Shown here: positions 1 to 8,458 of the stretch, in pieces
Layout of the letters: each line of letters opens with the position of its first letter
Position numbering within the stretch: position 1 is the first letter of the stretch
Origin: Amphritea atlantica
Lineage (GTDB): Bacteria; Pseudomonadota; Gammaproteobacteria; Pseudomonadales; Balneatricaceae
Direction: 5' to 3'
Assembly (NCBI GenBank): GCA_024397875.1
Contig: CP073344.1
Location: 2,223,001 to 2,287,000, forward strand
DNA length: 64,000 bases
The notes under the pieces: generated by a model
Database searches by the model: none
The model's input: the letters and a program-made list of their open reading frames with translations, nothing else
What the model was told of the DNA's origin: nothing
Position numbers and translations under genes: made by a program

Positions 1-60
1 ATCGTGCCCGACGGTATCACATTACTAGCCGTCAAATATGAGCTAAGAGAGGTTTTATGA
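1..60 (+). CDS. Possible 3' end of an upstream gene (partial)
   Basis: Frame 1 stays open from the window edge to a TGA at 58-60 that overlaps the ATG of trpB in an ATGA arrangement, which is typical of translationally coupled genes. Only 19 codons are visible and they match nothing I recognise, including the C-terminus of TrpF that often precedes trpB. It may be chance. The trpB ribosome-binding site (AGAGAGG) lies inside this stretch. Confidence 0.25.
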   Translation: MVPDGITLLAVKYELREVL

Positions 61-1259
61 GTCAGTTTGATTTTGCCCCGATGCCAGACAAAGAGGGATA
101 TTTCGGTAACTACGGTGGCCAGATTATCCCGCCGGAACTCAAAAAAGTGATGGACGATATCGATCAGGCTTACGAAGAGATCCGCCATACTGAAGCGTTC
201 CAGAACGAACTGATGCTGCTGAATCAGGACTATGTCGGTCGCCCCAGCCCGATCTATCATGCCAAACGCCTGAGTGAAAAACTCGGCGGCGCACAGATCT
301 ACCTGAAACGGGAAGACCTCAATCACACCGGCGCCCATAAGATTAACCACTGCCTCGGTGAAGCGCTGCTAGCCAAGTTTATGGGCAAGAAGAAAGTCCT
401 GGCAGAAACCGGTGCCGGTCAGCACGGCGTTGCTCTGGCGACCGCCTGTGCGCTGGTGGGTATCCCCTGCGAGATCCATATGGGTCAGGTGGATATCGAG
501 AAAGAACACCCTAACGTCACCAAGATGAAGATCCTGGGCTGCAAACTGGTACCGGTCACCCGTGGCACCGCTACCCTGAAAGACGCGGTAGACAGCGCCT
601 TCGAAGAGTATCTGAAAAACCCTGAAGAGTTCATCTACGCCATCGGTTCTGTCGTTGGTCCGCACCCGTTCCCGAAAATGGTACGCGACTTCCAGAGCAT
701 TATCGGCCGCGAGGCGCGTCAGCAGTTCAACGAACGGCATGGTAAAAACCCGGACATCATCACCGCCTGTGTCGGCGGCGGTTCCAATGCCATGGGCCTG
801 TTCACCGCTTTCCTGGAAGATGAAGAGGTGAAGATTGTCGGTGTAGAACCGGCCGGTAAAGGCCTCGACACCAAAGACCATTCCGCCACCCTGACACTGG
901 GAACACCGGGCGCGATCCACGGATTCAAATGTTACGTCCTGCAGGATGAAAATGGCGAACCCCTGCCGGTTCACTCCATCGCCTCTGGACTGGACTACCC
1001 CGGTGTCGGTCCGCAGCACTGCTATCTGAAAGATATCGAGCGGGTTGAGTATCAGTCGGTCACCGACGACGAATGCCTCAACGCCTTTATGACCCTGTCT
1101 CAGGTTGAAGGCATCATCCCGGCGCTGGAAAGCGCCCACGCCGTCGCCTGGGCGATGCGTGAAGCACCAAAGCTGGGTAAGGATAAAAGTATTCTGATCA
1201 ACCTGTCCGGCCGGGGCGATAAAGACGCCGACTATGTGGCGGATAAGCTGGGGCTGTAA
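57..1259 (+). CDS. trpB: Tryptophan synthase beta chain (stand-alone TrpB)
   Basis: PLP enzyme that joins indole and L-serine to give L-tryptophan, normally as the beta subunit of TrpA2B2. The 400-residue length is standard. The PLP lysine sits in the GAHKIN motif near residue 93, followed by [10 protein letters not shown], the phosphate-binding CVGGGSNA near residue 239 and the C-terminal LSGRGDKD. The start is an ATG behind an AGAGAGG ribosome-binding site. No trpA follows: the gene is closed by a strong hairpin terminator and the next gene is on the other strand. Sequence details such as [14 protein letters not shown] and [10 protein letters not shown] resemble the TrpB type of Bacteroidetes and Chlamydia more than E. 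coli TrpB, from memory. It could be the only TrpB, with trpA elsewhere, or a second copy used for indole salvage; the family call is firm, the role is inferred. Confidence 0.93.
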   Translation: MSQFDFAPMPDKEGYFGNYGGQIIPPELKKVMDDIDQAYEEIRHTEAFQNELMLLNQDYVGRPSPIYHAKRLSEKLGGAQIYLKREDLNHTGAHKINHCLGEALLAKFMGKKKVLAETGAGQHGVALATACALVGIPCEIHMGQVDIEKEHPNVTKMKILGCKLVPVTRGTATLKDAVDSAFEEYLKNPEEFIYAIGSVVGPHPFPKMVRDFQSIIGREARQQFNERHGKNPDIITACVGGGSNAMGLFTAFLEDEEVKIVGVEPAGKGLDTKDHSATLTLGTPGAIHGFKCYVLQDENGEPLPVHSIASGLDYPGVGPQHCYLKDIERVEYQSVTDDECLNAFMTLSQVEGIIPALESAHAVAWAMREAPKLGKDKSILINLSGRGDKDADYVADKLGL

Positions 1260-1286
1260 ACGCTGAGTGTAAGTCTAAAAACTAAA

Positions 1287-1322
1287 GGGCCGATCTTATT
1301 TAGTTAAGATCGGCCTTTTTTT
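1287..1322 (+). terminator. Rho-independent terminator after trpB
   Basis: Eleven-base-pair stem GGCCGATCTTA / TAAGATCGGCC (1288-1298 and 1305-1315) with a six-base loop and a run of seven T on the plus strand. The right arm also encodes the last codons of the convergent regulator gene, whose stop codon lies at 1304-1306, so the two genes share these bases. Confidence 0.9.
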
Positions 1323-3286
1323 ATCAGCACTTCACTCTGAATCTTTTCTAGTTTGCGATACAGCGTTGACCTGGCAATGCCAAGATACTTCGCCGCCTGG
1401 CTCAGATTTCCATCGAAGCATTCGATCGCGTCCAGAATCATATCATCGCAGGTTGCTTTAATCTTACTGGTTTTAAATTTACTGTTCGTTTCATTGTTGA
1501 CTGAACGATTAGGGCAAACGATATCCGGCAGGTCTCCAGGCTCAATAGGCCGGCCAGGCTCCGCCAGGGTATCGGCATAGATCAACGCATTGCGCAGCTC
1601 ACGCACGTTACCCGGCCATGAATAGCGGTTGATATAGTGCAATGTTTCATCACTTAACTGACGCTGCCCGCCGGACTCATCCGCTAATATTAGCTTGCTT
1701 ACTCCACTGATATCGTTTCTTTCCCTAAGGGGCGGAATAGTAATTTCAAAGCCACTGATCCGATAGAACAGATCCCGACGGAACGCACCGGCTTCTATAG
1801 CCGATGAGATATTTCTATGCGTGGCACAGATCAATTGAAACTGTACCGTTTCAGATTTCGCTGATCCAAGACGCACGACTGCCCGGGTTTCAAGTACACG
1901 TAACAATCTTGTTTGCAACGCAACCGGCATGTCGCCAATCTCATCAAGGAACAGGGTTCCACCATTGGCCTGCTGTATTTTCCCGGCACGCCCCTCCCGG
2001 TTTGCCCCCGTAAATGTGCCCGCCTCATAACCGAAAAGCTCACTCTCTATCAGTGATTCAGGTATAGAAGCACAATTAAGCGACACCAGTTGCCCCTTAC
2101 TGGCAGGGCTGAATTGATGCAGGTATCGGGCAACGACCTCTTTGCCGACACCCGACTCCCCCAGGATCAATACGGGCAGACGACCAATCGCCTTCAATCC
2201 GTTGTCTATCGCGGCATGAATTCGCTGATCACCAAAATAAGGCTTCGCTATAGAAGTCTCAGTTTTGTCATTTTTGAGTTTTTTAAGCGAGCTGTTTTTA
2301 CCTTCAAGGCTATTCTCTTCAAGGCCTTTTCCCTCCTCGCTAAGTTCAGCGGGGTTCAGCTCACCGCTCTGAAACAGCCGTCCCTGTTCACTGCGGGGAA
2401 CGTTAAGCACTCTTCCCTGCAGAGAGATGCCTCCCGACAGGTTCAGATTGAAAGACTGGTTTTTCAATAAGCCCTGATCGAACAAAACAGAGAATGATTC
2501 ATCAAACAGCCCCTCAAAATGGATACTCTGACGTTTCAGATCCAGTTTAAAAAAGCGTTCCGCAACGATGTTGGCACCGATCACCATCTGCTCATACGAA
2601 AATGCCAGCACAATATTATTGGCACCAAACTGCCCCGTTCCCGACTGAAGTTCAATAACAATCGCATTGGGAATCGACATGATCAGTTCGTTTTGAATAC
2701 TCCTGGCGCAGGCTTCGAGAAGGTAAAAAGCAGCCGCATCCCGGTTGGGGGCTTCATTGGTAATATCCACAGTGGCACAAACAACACCTAACGGGTCGTA
2801 TACAGGCACTGCTGCACAATTAAAACTTTTATGAAACTCTTTGTAATGTTCCGGACCAAACACGCTGACGAACGTTTCAGATGTGAGCGCACAGGACATC
2901 GCAGAGGTACCTATCAGTTCTTCAGAGAGTACGGCTCCCTGCCTGAACGCATCCATTATTTTCGGCTCGGCAATATTTTTTGAGCGACGGACATCCAGCA
3001 CCTGACAATAATTATCAGTCAGTAGAACTGACCAGCCAGCCCCGCCCAGGGATTGGTACAGTGCATCGAGATGTTTACGTGAACAGTCAAGTAACGGCTT
3101 CTGAAAGAGGAAGATATCTTTAAACTGATCAGGCGCTAAAAAACCATAATCTACATGGCCCGCCATCTGCAGGTTATTGGCATAGCAGCGCTGCCATGAC
3201 TCAAAGATCGGTTGATCAAGCAAACGCGCCAGATCATGCTCACCGCGTTCAAAATCGCGACGAACCACAGACATGCTGGGAAGCAT
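1304..3286 (-). CDS. Sigma-54-dependent activator, AcoR family
   Basis: Bacterial enhancer-binding protein that activates RNA polymerase with sigma-54. The 660 residues show an N-terminal GAF-type sensory half (about 1-340), a AAA+ ATPase with Walker A GESGVGKE near 378, the sigma-54 contact loop as GTFTGA (usually GAFTGA), Walker B LFLDEIGD, and a C-terminal Fis-type helix-turn-helix (NLSQAAKYLGIARSTLYRKL). The start ATG follows AGAGGGGA. It lies directly downstream of, and in the same direction as, the benzaldehyde dehydrogenase operon, separated by a terminator. That operon has a clear -24/-12 promoter with paired inverted repeats, so this protein is very likely its activator, responding to an aromatic alcohol or aldehyde. 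AcoR itself answers to acetoin; the ligand here is inferred only from context. Confidence 0.88.
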   Translation of the reverse strand: MLPSMSVVRRDFERGEHDLARLLDQPIFESWQRCYANNLQMAGHVDYGFLAPDQFKDIFLFQKPLLDCSRKHLDALYQSLGGAGWSVLLTDNYCQVLDVRRSKNIAEPKIMDAFRQGAVLSEELIGTSAMSCALTSETFVSVFGPEHYKEFHKSFNCAAVPVYDPLGVVCATVDITNEAPNRDAAAFYLLEACARSIQNELIMSIPNAIVIELQSGTGQFGANNIVLAFSYEQMVIGANIVAERFFKLDLKRQSIHFEGLFDESFSVLFDQGLLKNQSFNLNLSGGISLQGRVLNVPRSEQGRLFQSGELNPAELSEEGKGLEENSLEGKNSSLKKLKNDKTETSIAKPYFGDQRIHAAIDNGLKAIGRLPVLILGESGVGKEVVARYLHQFSPASKGQLVSLNCASIPESLIESELFGYEAGTFTGANREGRAGKIQQANGGTLFLDEIGDMPVALQTRLLRVLETRAVVRLGSAKSETVQFQLICATHRNISSAIEAGAFRRDLFYRISGFEITIPPLRERNDISGVSKLILADESGGQRQLSDETLHYINRYSWPGNVRELRNALIYADTLAEPGRPIEPGDLPDIVCPNRSVNNETNSKFKTSKIKATCDDMILDAIECFDGNLSQAAKYLGIARSTLYRKLEKIQSEVLIKKGRS

Positions 3287-3651
3287 AGGGTCCCCTCTTA
3301 TTGTTATTATGAGGTCTTTAGATATCTATATAACTCAGGAAACTATACAGCGCTTAGAAACAAAGTTCATCCGGTTAAAAAGGGAGCCTTGCCAAAGCAG
3401 ATAGATAACGGAGCTTCTTTCAACGTGCAGACAGAAGTATCCTGTCAGAGCGCACTTAAAATCGCTATACAGTTCCCGCAACTACTATGCAGTTCCTGCA
3501 AACACGGAGATTATAGGGAAGTATTGCGGTTTAAAAATCAGATACTTACTGATTACCCAAAAAACGGCTACCTGACAGAGAGGCAAAAAAACTACAAGAA
3601 AGCCCCACCGAAGTGAGGCGAAAGCCAGCAAAGTGCTCCTTATAATACTTA
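3287..3651. other. Intergenic region, promoter side of the sigma-54 activator
   Basis: A 365-bp stretch between the activator gene and the end of the aldehyde dehydrogenase gene. It holds the leftward terminator of the dehydrogenase operon at 3590-3619 and an AT-rich part (about 3300-3350) that should carry the activator's promoter. No convincing gene was seen; the small open frames here lack ribosome-binding sites and homology. Confidence 0.5.
3590..3619 (-). terminator. Terminator of the aromatic alcohol oxidation operon
   Basis: On the minus strand a seven-base-pair stem GCCTCAC / GTGGGGC (one G-U pair) closes a TTCG tetraloop (3602-3619), followed by a T-rich tract ending in seven T. It lies just past the aldehyde dehydrogenase stop codon and separates that operon from the activator gene. 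Confidence 0.7.
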
Positions 3652-5106
3652 TCAGAAGGGGTAAATAAGCGCCTCGTCCCGTATGCTGATCCACTTCCTT
3701 TCAGTGAACTCCTCCAGATTGGCCGGGCCACCAAAACGACCGCTATTGCCGGATGATTTCATACCCCCAAACGGCACCTGATACTCGTTATTTACCGTCT
3801 GATCATTAATATGCACCATACCCGCATCAATGCGGCTGGCTATTCGCTTAGCGCGGGACATATCAGCACCCTGAACAGACGCGGCAAGTCCATACGGAGT
3901 ATCATTGGCCAGCGCTATGGCCTCATTATCTGAAGCGAACGTCACCACCGGTGCAACCGGACCAAAAATCTCCTCCTTAAAGATTGGCATATCGGGTGTG
4001 ACCTGTGTCATTACCGTTGGATAGATAAAAGCACCTTCCCGCTTGCCACCACAGACAACCCTGGCCCCCATTGCAACAGAATCTTCGATCAAACGCATAA
4101 TACGATCTGCCTGGCGCTCATTGATAATTGGCCCCAGATGAACCGGCTCTTTATTCGGGTTACCTACCGCAAGATTGTTCGCCCTGACACACAGGGCTTC
4201 AACATAGGCATCCGCAACAGCCTCATGCACGATATGCCGCCCTGATTGCATACAGATCTGCCCCTGATGCAGGAAACTGCCCCAGGCAGCGCAGGAGGAT
4301 GCACCGTCTATATTGGCATCATCCAGCACAACAAATGCGTTGTTACCGCCTAACTCCAGCGCCACTTTCTTAAACATTCCTCCGCATACCTGCCCTATCT
4401 GTTGCCCAGCCGCTGTCGATCCGGTGAACGCGATCATATCGACCTGAGGATGCTCAACCAGCCGCTGACCAACGGTCACTCCACCTGGAGCCAGAGTACA
4501 GACACCTTCGGGCAGTCCTGCTTGTTTCAGTAGTTCAACAATGAGGTAGCCACCGACGACAGTGCTATTGATATCTGGCTTTATAATGACACTGTTGCCC
4601 ATCGCCAGTGCTGGCAAAACCGCGCGCAAACTCAACAGCAATGGAAAATTCCAGGGTGAAATCACCCCCACAAGCCCAAGTGGAACACGGATACAATGAT
4701 TTTCACGTCCGGGAATATTTGATGGATAGATATCACCGTAGGGATTCATCGGCAGCGCTGCGCACATATAGGCCTGGTCGATGCATGCCTGCAACTCCCA
4801 TTGTGATTTGCCTTCAATAGAACCACACTCTCGTCCATTCCAGGTATTAATCAGCGTGGCATTGTCTTCTAATAAAGCAGCGAAGTGACGGATCACTTTC
4901 GCCCGGGAGTCAAAGTCAGTGTTTGCCCAACCTTCCTGTGCCTCCCTAGTTGTTTCTATCAGTCTATCCAGCTCGCTTAGTGTCGCCGCTGCAAAAGAAC
5001 CTAGACGATTCCCTGTTGCAGGTTCCGTGACATCGATTAACTCACCGGAAAACATCATATCCAACGAAAAGTTGCAGCTATCATTATAGATCTCTGAAAA
5101 ATTCAT
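3652..5106 (-). CDS. Benzaldehyde dehydrogenase (XylC-like, NAD+)
   Basis: Aldehyde dehydrogenase family enzyme of 484 residues, expected to oxidise an aromatic aldehyde to the acid with NAD(P)+ in the cytoplasm. The catalytic cysteine is in HQGQICMQSGRH, the general-base glutamate in ALELGGNN, and the cofactor-binding motif is FTGSTAAG. The stretch CAAWGSFLHQGQICM and the C-terminal GRFGGPANLEEFTERKWIS ending in YPF closely follow TOL-plasmid XylC as I remember it, which makes benzaldehyde the best substrate guess; other aromatic aldehydes are possible. It is the last gene of a four-gene leftward operon, 14 bp after the flavoprotein alcohol dehydrogenase, and its product would feed the ben genes of the same window. 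Confidence 0.88.
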   Translation of the reverse strand: MNFSEIYNDSCNFSLDMMFSGELIDVTEPATGNRLGSFAAATLSELDRLIETTREAQEGWANTDFDSRAKVIRHFAALLEDNATLINTWNGRECGSIEGKSQWELQACIDQAYMCAALPMNPYGDIYPSNIPGRENHCIRVPLGLVGVISPWNFPLLLSLRAVLPALAMGNSVIIKPDINSTVVGGYLIVELLKQAGLPEGVCTLAPGGVTVGQRLVEHPQVDMIAFTGSTAAGQQIGQVCGGMFKKVALELGGNNAFVVLDDANIDGASSCAAWGSFLHQGQICMQSGRHIVHEAVADAYVEALCVRANNLAVGNPNKEPVHLGPIINERQADRIMRLIEDSVAMGARVVCGGKREGAFIYPTVMTQVTPDMPIFKEEIFGPVAPVVTFASDNEAIALANDTPYGLAASVQGADMSRAKRIASRIDAGMVHINDQTVNNEYQVPFGGMKSSGNSGRFGGPANLEEFTERKWISIRDEALIYPF

Positions 5107-5120
5107 ACTCTTCTCCTCGC

Positions 5121-6668
5121 TCAGCTAAAGTTAGCTTTAATAATCTCATCGGCTATATAGCTCGACAGCGCATACACCGTTTCCGATGGGTTATAACCGA
5201 TAGAGGTAGGCAATAGGCTGGCATCAGAGATGTAGAGTTTCTTCACATCGTGGCTTTCACCATATGGGTTAACCACAGAGTTCGCCGGGTCAGCCCCCAT
5301 CCGACAAGTCCCCTGCGGATGGAAGGATGTGTAACGGTAGCGGGCCGGTTCATTTTTTAGCTGATCAATCACCGAATCGATCTCATCAACGCTATTAATG
5401 ACGGTTCGATCAGAGGTGGGCAGATAAAGAAAGCTCGCACCGGAGGCAAAAAGGATCCTTGCATTGAATTTAAGACCCGCTTTCATCGCTTCAAAGTCAT
5501 GATCATCCACTTCATAGAGGATCTCTTTAACACCATCTTTGAAGCGTACCTCCCCCACGTTTTCATCGTGAACAAGGGTGATCAAACGGATGCTGTTGCG
5601 ATATTTTTCCATATAAGCAACATAGTTTTTCCCGGTTCCCGGCTCTGCCTGAAAGCTGGCTTCAACCGGTTCCTGAACGGCATTCAGCAGGATATAGCCG
5701 CCCTCTTCCGGCAGCGTGTGAGTATCGACATACAGTGAGTGCGTAGCACCGTGAAAGTCATTCACCTCTTTATCAAACATTGCCGTAACAGAGAGGCTTG
5801 GATGACAAGCAAAGTTTTTCCCCACCTGACCACTGGAGTTAGCGATTCCTGATTTTTGCAGAATAATGGGCGACTGAATCGGCCCGGCAGCCAGCACCAC
5901 TATCGGCGCATTAACCGTTACCTGAGCTTTCACCACTTTAGTTTTTGGATCGACAACCTCAGCCTGAACCCCGGATGCCTGACCATTTGCAGTGTTAATA
6001 CGGATCACCCGGGTATCCGCATAGATTTCTGCGCCATGATTACAGGCCCAGGGCAGATAAGTCACCAGCATCGACTGTTTGCGATCCGTTTTGCAGCCGG
6101 AAAAACAGAAACCACTCATCGCACAATCACGAATATTACGTTTGGCAACGCCTGGTTCAATAGCCAGTTTATTTAAGCCATTGAGAATAAGATTGGCTCC
6201 GATACTGGTCTCATGTTTAGCGTTTGGCTCGATACTCAGATTCTTTTCAACCTTATCAAAGTAACCGGACATTAGCTCAGGGGTCAGGTTTACCAAACCG
6301 TGCTCTGCTTTCCATAGGTTGAGGAAGTAATCCGGCGTCCTGAAACAGAGTGCCGCGTTAACGACGGTGGAACCGCCCACACAGGCGCCCTGCAACACTG
6401 TCACATCACCATGGGTGTTGGACTGACCACCTTCGTCCTGATACAGAGACCCCATGGCAACCGCCATCATCTCTTTAAACTCGGACGAAGGCACATAAGG
6501 ACCCGCTTCCAGCACGACAACTTTTTTCCCCTGCTTAGCCAGTTCATAGGCATTGATTGCGCCACCCGCACCAGAACCGATAACCACCACATCCGCATCA
6601 ATAATCAACGACGCGTCCTGGATATCCTTTGCCGTTTTAATATTCAGTTTATTATTTTGTGTAGACAT
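5121..6668 (-). CDS. GMC-family flavoprotein alcohol dehydrogenase
   Basis: FAD-dependent GMC oxidoreductase of 515 residues. The N-terminal Rossmann motif VVVIGSGAGGA is near residue 29 and the FAD-binding GACVGGSTVVNAA near 94. A cysteine cluster (CAMSGFCFSGC) near 183 is like that of long-chain alcohol oxidases and gluconate dehydrogenase large subunits, and the C-terminal signature has HPQGTCRMG. It lacks its own signal peptide but lies 19 bp after a small Tat-signal protein, the arrangement known for FAD-dependent sugar dehydrogenases in which the small subunit exports the large one. With the benzaldehyde dehydrogenase next door, the likely reaction is aromatic alcohol to aldehyde, replacing the zinc enzyme XylB. 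Substrate and cell location are inferred. Confidence 0.87.
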   Translation of the reverse strand: MSTQNNKLNIKTAKDIQDASLIIDADVVVIGSGAGGAINAYELAKQGKKVVVLEAGPYVPSSEFKEMMAVAMGSLYQDEGGQSNTHGDVTVLQGACVGGSTVVNAALCFRTPDYFLNLWKAEHGLVNLTPELMSGYFDKVEKNLSIEPNAKHETSIGANLILNGLNKLAIEPGVAKRNIRDCAMSGFCFSGCKTDRKQSMLVTYLPWACNHGAEIYADTRVIRINTANGQASGVQAEVVDPKTKVVKAQVTVNAPIVVLAAGPIQSPIILQKSGIANSSGQVGKNFACHPSLSVTAMFDKEVNDFHGATHSLYVDTHTLPEEGGYILLNAVQEPVEASFQAEPGTGKNYVAYMEKYRNSIRLITLVHDENVGEVRFKDGVKEILYEVDDHDFEAMKAGLKFNARILFASGASFLYLPTSDRTVINSVDEIDSVIDQLKNEPARYRYTSFHPQGTCRMGADPANSVVNPYGESHDVKKLYISDASLLPTSIGYNPSETVYALSSYIADEIIKANFS

Positions 6669-6687
6669 AAATTACTACCTGTCATCG

Positions 6688-7236
6688 TTATATCTTAGGC
6701 TCGGGCGTATTACCCAGCGAAGGAAGGTTCCATTTGTCCGATACCGGGCCGTCGTAACCAAGCGGCCCCCAGGTATTTGGAATAGCCCAGTAGGCAAGCA
6801 CCGTGAGCTTCTTGAGTCCCATGGACAGAGCGCGTTCAGGCGGAGCCGCGGAAGCACTCCATTGATCTACAAACCGGACGGCATCGACGTCACTCAGATT
6901 GACAAAGCGATCACCAAACGCTTTGATGGCCCCCTCATTAAAGTAATTGATCCCTCCGCGAAGCCCCTGGCGAATATGCGGCTCCATACCAGCCAACAAC
7001 GCACCTTCAATGGTTGGCAGTACGGGTAGTGTTGCCGGATCTATCAGAGTGCTACCCTCAGTGGGCAAGGCAATTTTCAACATTTTGGCAAACACCGCAC
7101 GCTCCAGGTCGTCCATGCGCGACTCATCAGTCAGCACACCAGCGACCGCATTGACGACAGGTAACGCCGTTATGGCTGCGGCAATCATTGCCGTCTTTTT
7201 AATGAAATGTCTTCGGCTAATCATCAGATCTTTCAT
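6688..7236 (-). CDS. Tat-signal small subunit of the alcohol dehydrogenase
   Basis: A protein of 182 residues with a twin-arginine signal (SRRHFIKK followed by a hydrophobic stretch to about residue 33). It resembles the gluconate 2-dehydrogenase subunit 3 / FAD-glucose dehydrogenase gamma type, which chaperones and exports a cofactor-loaded GMC catalytic subunit through the Tat system. It sits between the outer-membrane channel gene (15 bp gap) and the GMC gene (19 bp gap), so a two-subunit periplasmic or membrane-attached dehydrogenase is likely. No cytochrome c subunit is encoded in the operon, so the electron acceptor is unknown. Confidence 0.78.
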   Translation of the reverse strand: MKDLMISRRHFIKKTAMIAAAITALPVVNAVAGVLTDESRMDDLERAVFAKMLKIALPTEGSTLIDPATLPVLPTIEGALLAGMEPHIRQGLRGGINYFNEGAIKAFGDRFVNLSDVDAVRFVDQWSASAAPPERALSMGLKKLTVLAYWAIPNTWGPLGYDGPVSDKWNLPSLGNTPEPKI

Positions 7237-7251
7237 AGGAGTTCATCCTGC

Positions 7252-8148
7252 TTAGAATACTTTGACAAAACGGAGGTTAAGACGGTCTTCCTCAAAGAAA
7301 CCATTTTCAACCTCAAGGCTGCGACCATACTCAACCATCACCTGCAGATCAGGCGCAACAAAATGACTGAGGGTTGCGTTCCAGCTGCTGTTGTTAAGTT
7401 CATCATCCTGGTCAACGCCATTAAGGCTCGTTTCACCGCCAAAGTCATGGTAGTAACTGAGTGTCGCTTTTGTGGCGGGACCAAAGCTTTTGCTGATATG
7501 CGCCTGAATACCGTATTGATCCTGCTGATCTTTTCGTGCGCCGCCAAAATCATCGTTCTCACCAAAGAAGGTATATTCGGCAATCAGATCAAGAGAAAGC
7601 GTTTCAGTCAGAGGAGTGACATAACCTGCCTGGGTAATCATTTTCCAACGATTTTCGCCGATATTAACCGGGCCTTTAGCGCCGTCATAATCACCCAGAG
7701 GCAATGAAGCAAGGGCGGTTAAACCGAAAGCCTGCTTTGTCTCAGTGTTGTTGTACACCCAGATAGTACCGCCAACAATCGGATCCCCTACTCCGGAACT
7801 GCTGGTCGTGCCCGCAGTGGTATCAAGTGAAACCTTACCAAAAGGCAGGATGATCTGCGGATCGAGGATATATCCTCCCGCTTCAATATAATGAACCCAG
7901 CGCAGCAGACCGATATCAGTTTTCAGCTCGTTAATACCAGCAAGACTGGATATCTCTTTGCCTGAAGCGTAATAATCCTGATGCTCAGTATGCTGGACAT
8001 AAAGAATACCCAGATCGATACCCGCAGGAAGCGGACTGTAGTCACCCGGATCGGTAGCAACTTGTGCTGAATGAGCAATCGATGGAATAAGTGAAACACC
8101 CGTAGCAAGGACTGTTGCAGCAAGAACAGTTAAATGTCTTTTGTTCAT
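7252..8148 (-). CDS. Outer-membrane channel, MetA-pathway (SphA/phenol) family
   Basis: A 298-residue protein with a signal peptide ending near ASIAHSA (residue about 28), then alternating beta-strand-like segments ending in an aromatic residue (FVKVF), as expected for an outer-membrane barrel. Features such as the early YxPLPAGxDLGILYVQH and later ILPFGKV resemble the transporter family annotated as MetA-pathway of phenol degradation, often found in aromatic-compound operons. It is the first gene of the operon behind the sigma-54 promoter and probably lets hydrophobic aromatics across the outer membrane. The family call is fairly firm, the transported compound is inferred. Confidence 0.8.
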   Translation of the reverse strand: MNKRHLTVLAATVLATGVSLIPSIAHSAQVATDPGDYSPLPAGIDLGILYVQHTEHQDYYASGKEISSLAGINELKTDIGLLRWVHYIEAGGYILDPQIILPFGKVSLDTTAGTTSSSGVGDPIVGGTIWVYNNTETKQAFGLTALASLPLGDYDGAKGPVNIGENRWKMITQAGYVTPLTETLSLDLIAEYTFFGENDDFGGARKDQQDQYGIQAHISKSFGPATKATLSYYHDFGGETSLNGVDQDDELNNSSWNATLSHFVAPDLQVMVEYGRSLEVENGFFEEDRLNLRFVKVF

Positions 8149-8193
8149 TTTTATACCATTTTTGTTGTTTTTTAATATTGGTACAGAATAATT

Positions 8194-8209
8194 TGCAGCG
8201 ACTGTGCCA
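8194..8209 (-). promoter_or_regulatory. Sigma-54 (-24/-12) promoter
   Basis: On the minus strand TGGCAC (-24) and CTGCA (-12) are placed exactly as in the consensus TGGCACg-N4-TTGCA, with one mismatch in the -12 element. It lies about 45 bp upstream of the outer-membrane channel start. The nearest activator gene for it is the AcoR-type gene at 1304-3286. Confidence 0.8.
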
Positions 8210-8263
8210 CAACAAAAAAACTATTAAATATTAGTAAGTTATAAAACCATTTAAATTTACCGA

Positions 8264-8322
8264 GACAGTTTTTTGTCCGACTCCGGGACAGTCATTTAGC
8301 ACGATTGTCCCGAAATGGGACA
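8264..8322. promoter_or_regulatory. Paired upstream activator sites (TGTCC-N7-GGACA)
   Basis: Two inverted repeats with identical geometry, TGTCC-N7-GGACA, at 8274-8290 and 8306-8322 (the second extends to TGTCCC/GGGACA). Their centres are 32 bp apart, about three helical turns. A weaker GACA-N6-TGTC lies at 8264-8277. They sit about 65 to 130 bp upstream of the -24/-12 promoter, the usual range for enhancer-binding proteins. Confidence 0.75.
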
Positions 8323-8458
8323 GTTTCAAGAGTGGCTCTTATAAAGGAGATAGACTTTTTGAAAAGTATTAAAAGCTTACTCTACAAAGACAGTTAGGTG
8401 CTTTATCCTTTTCACAATCAGGATGCTAAAATCTATGTCTGTTAAAAGTGAATACCTG

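Noticed and set aside
369..1139. Long minus-strand open frame (256 codons) opposite trpB
   Set aside because: It is the antisense shadow of a well-conserved gene, lacks a ribosome-binding site and has no recognisable protein features.
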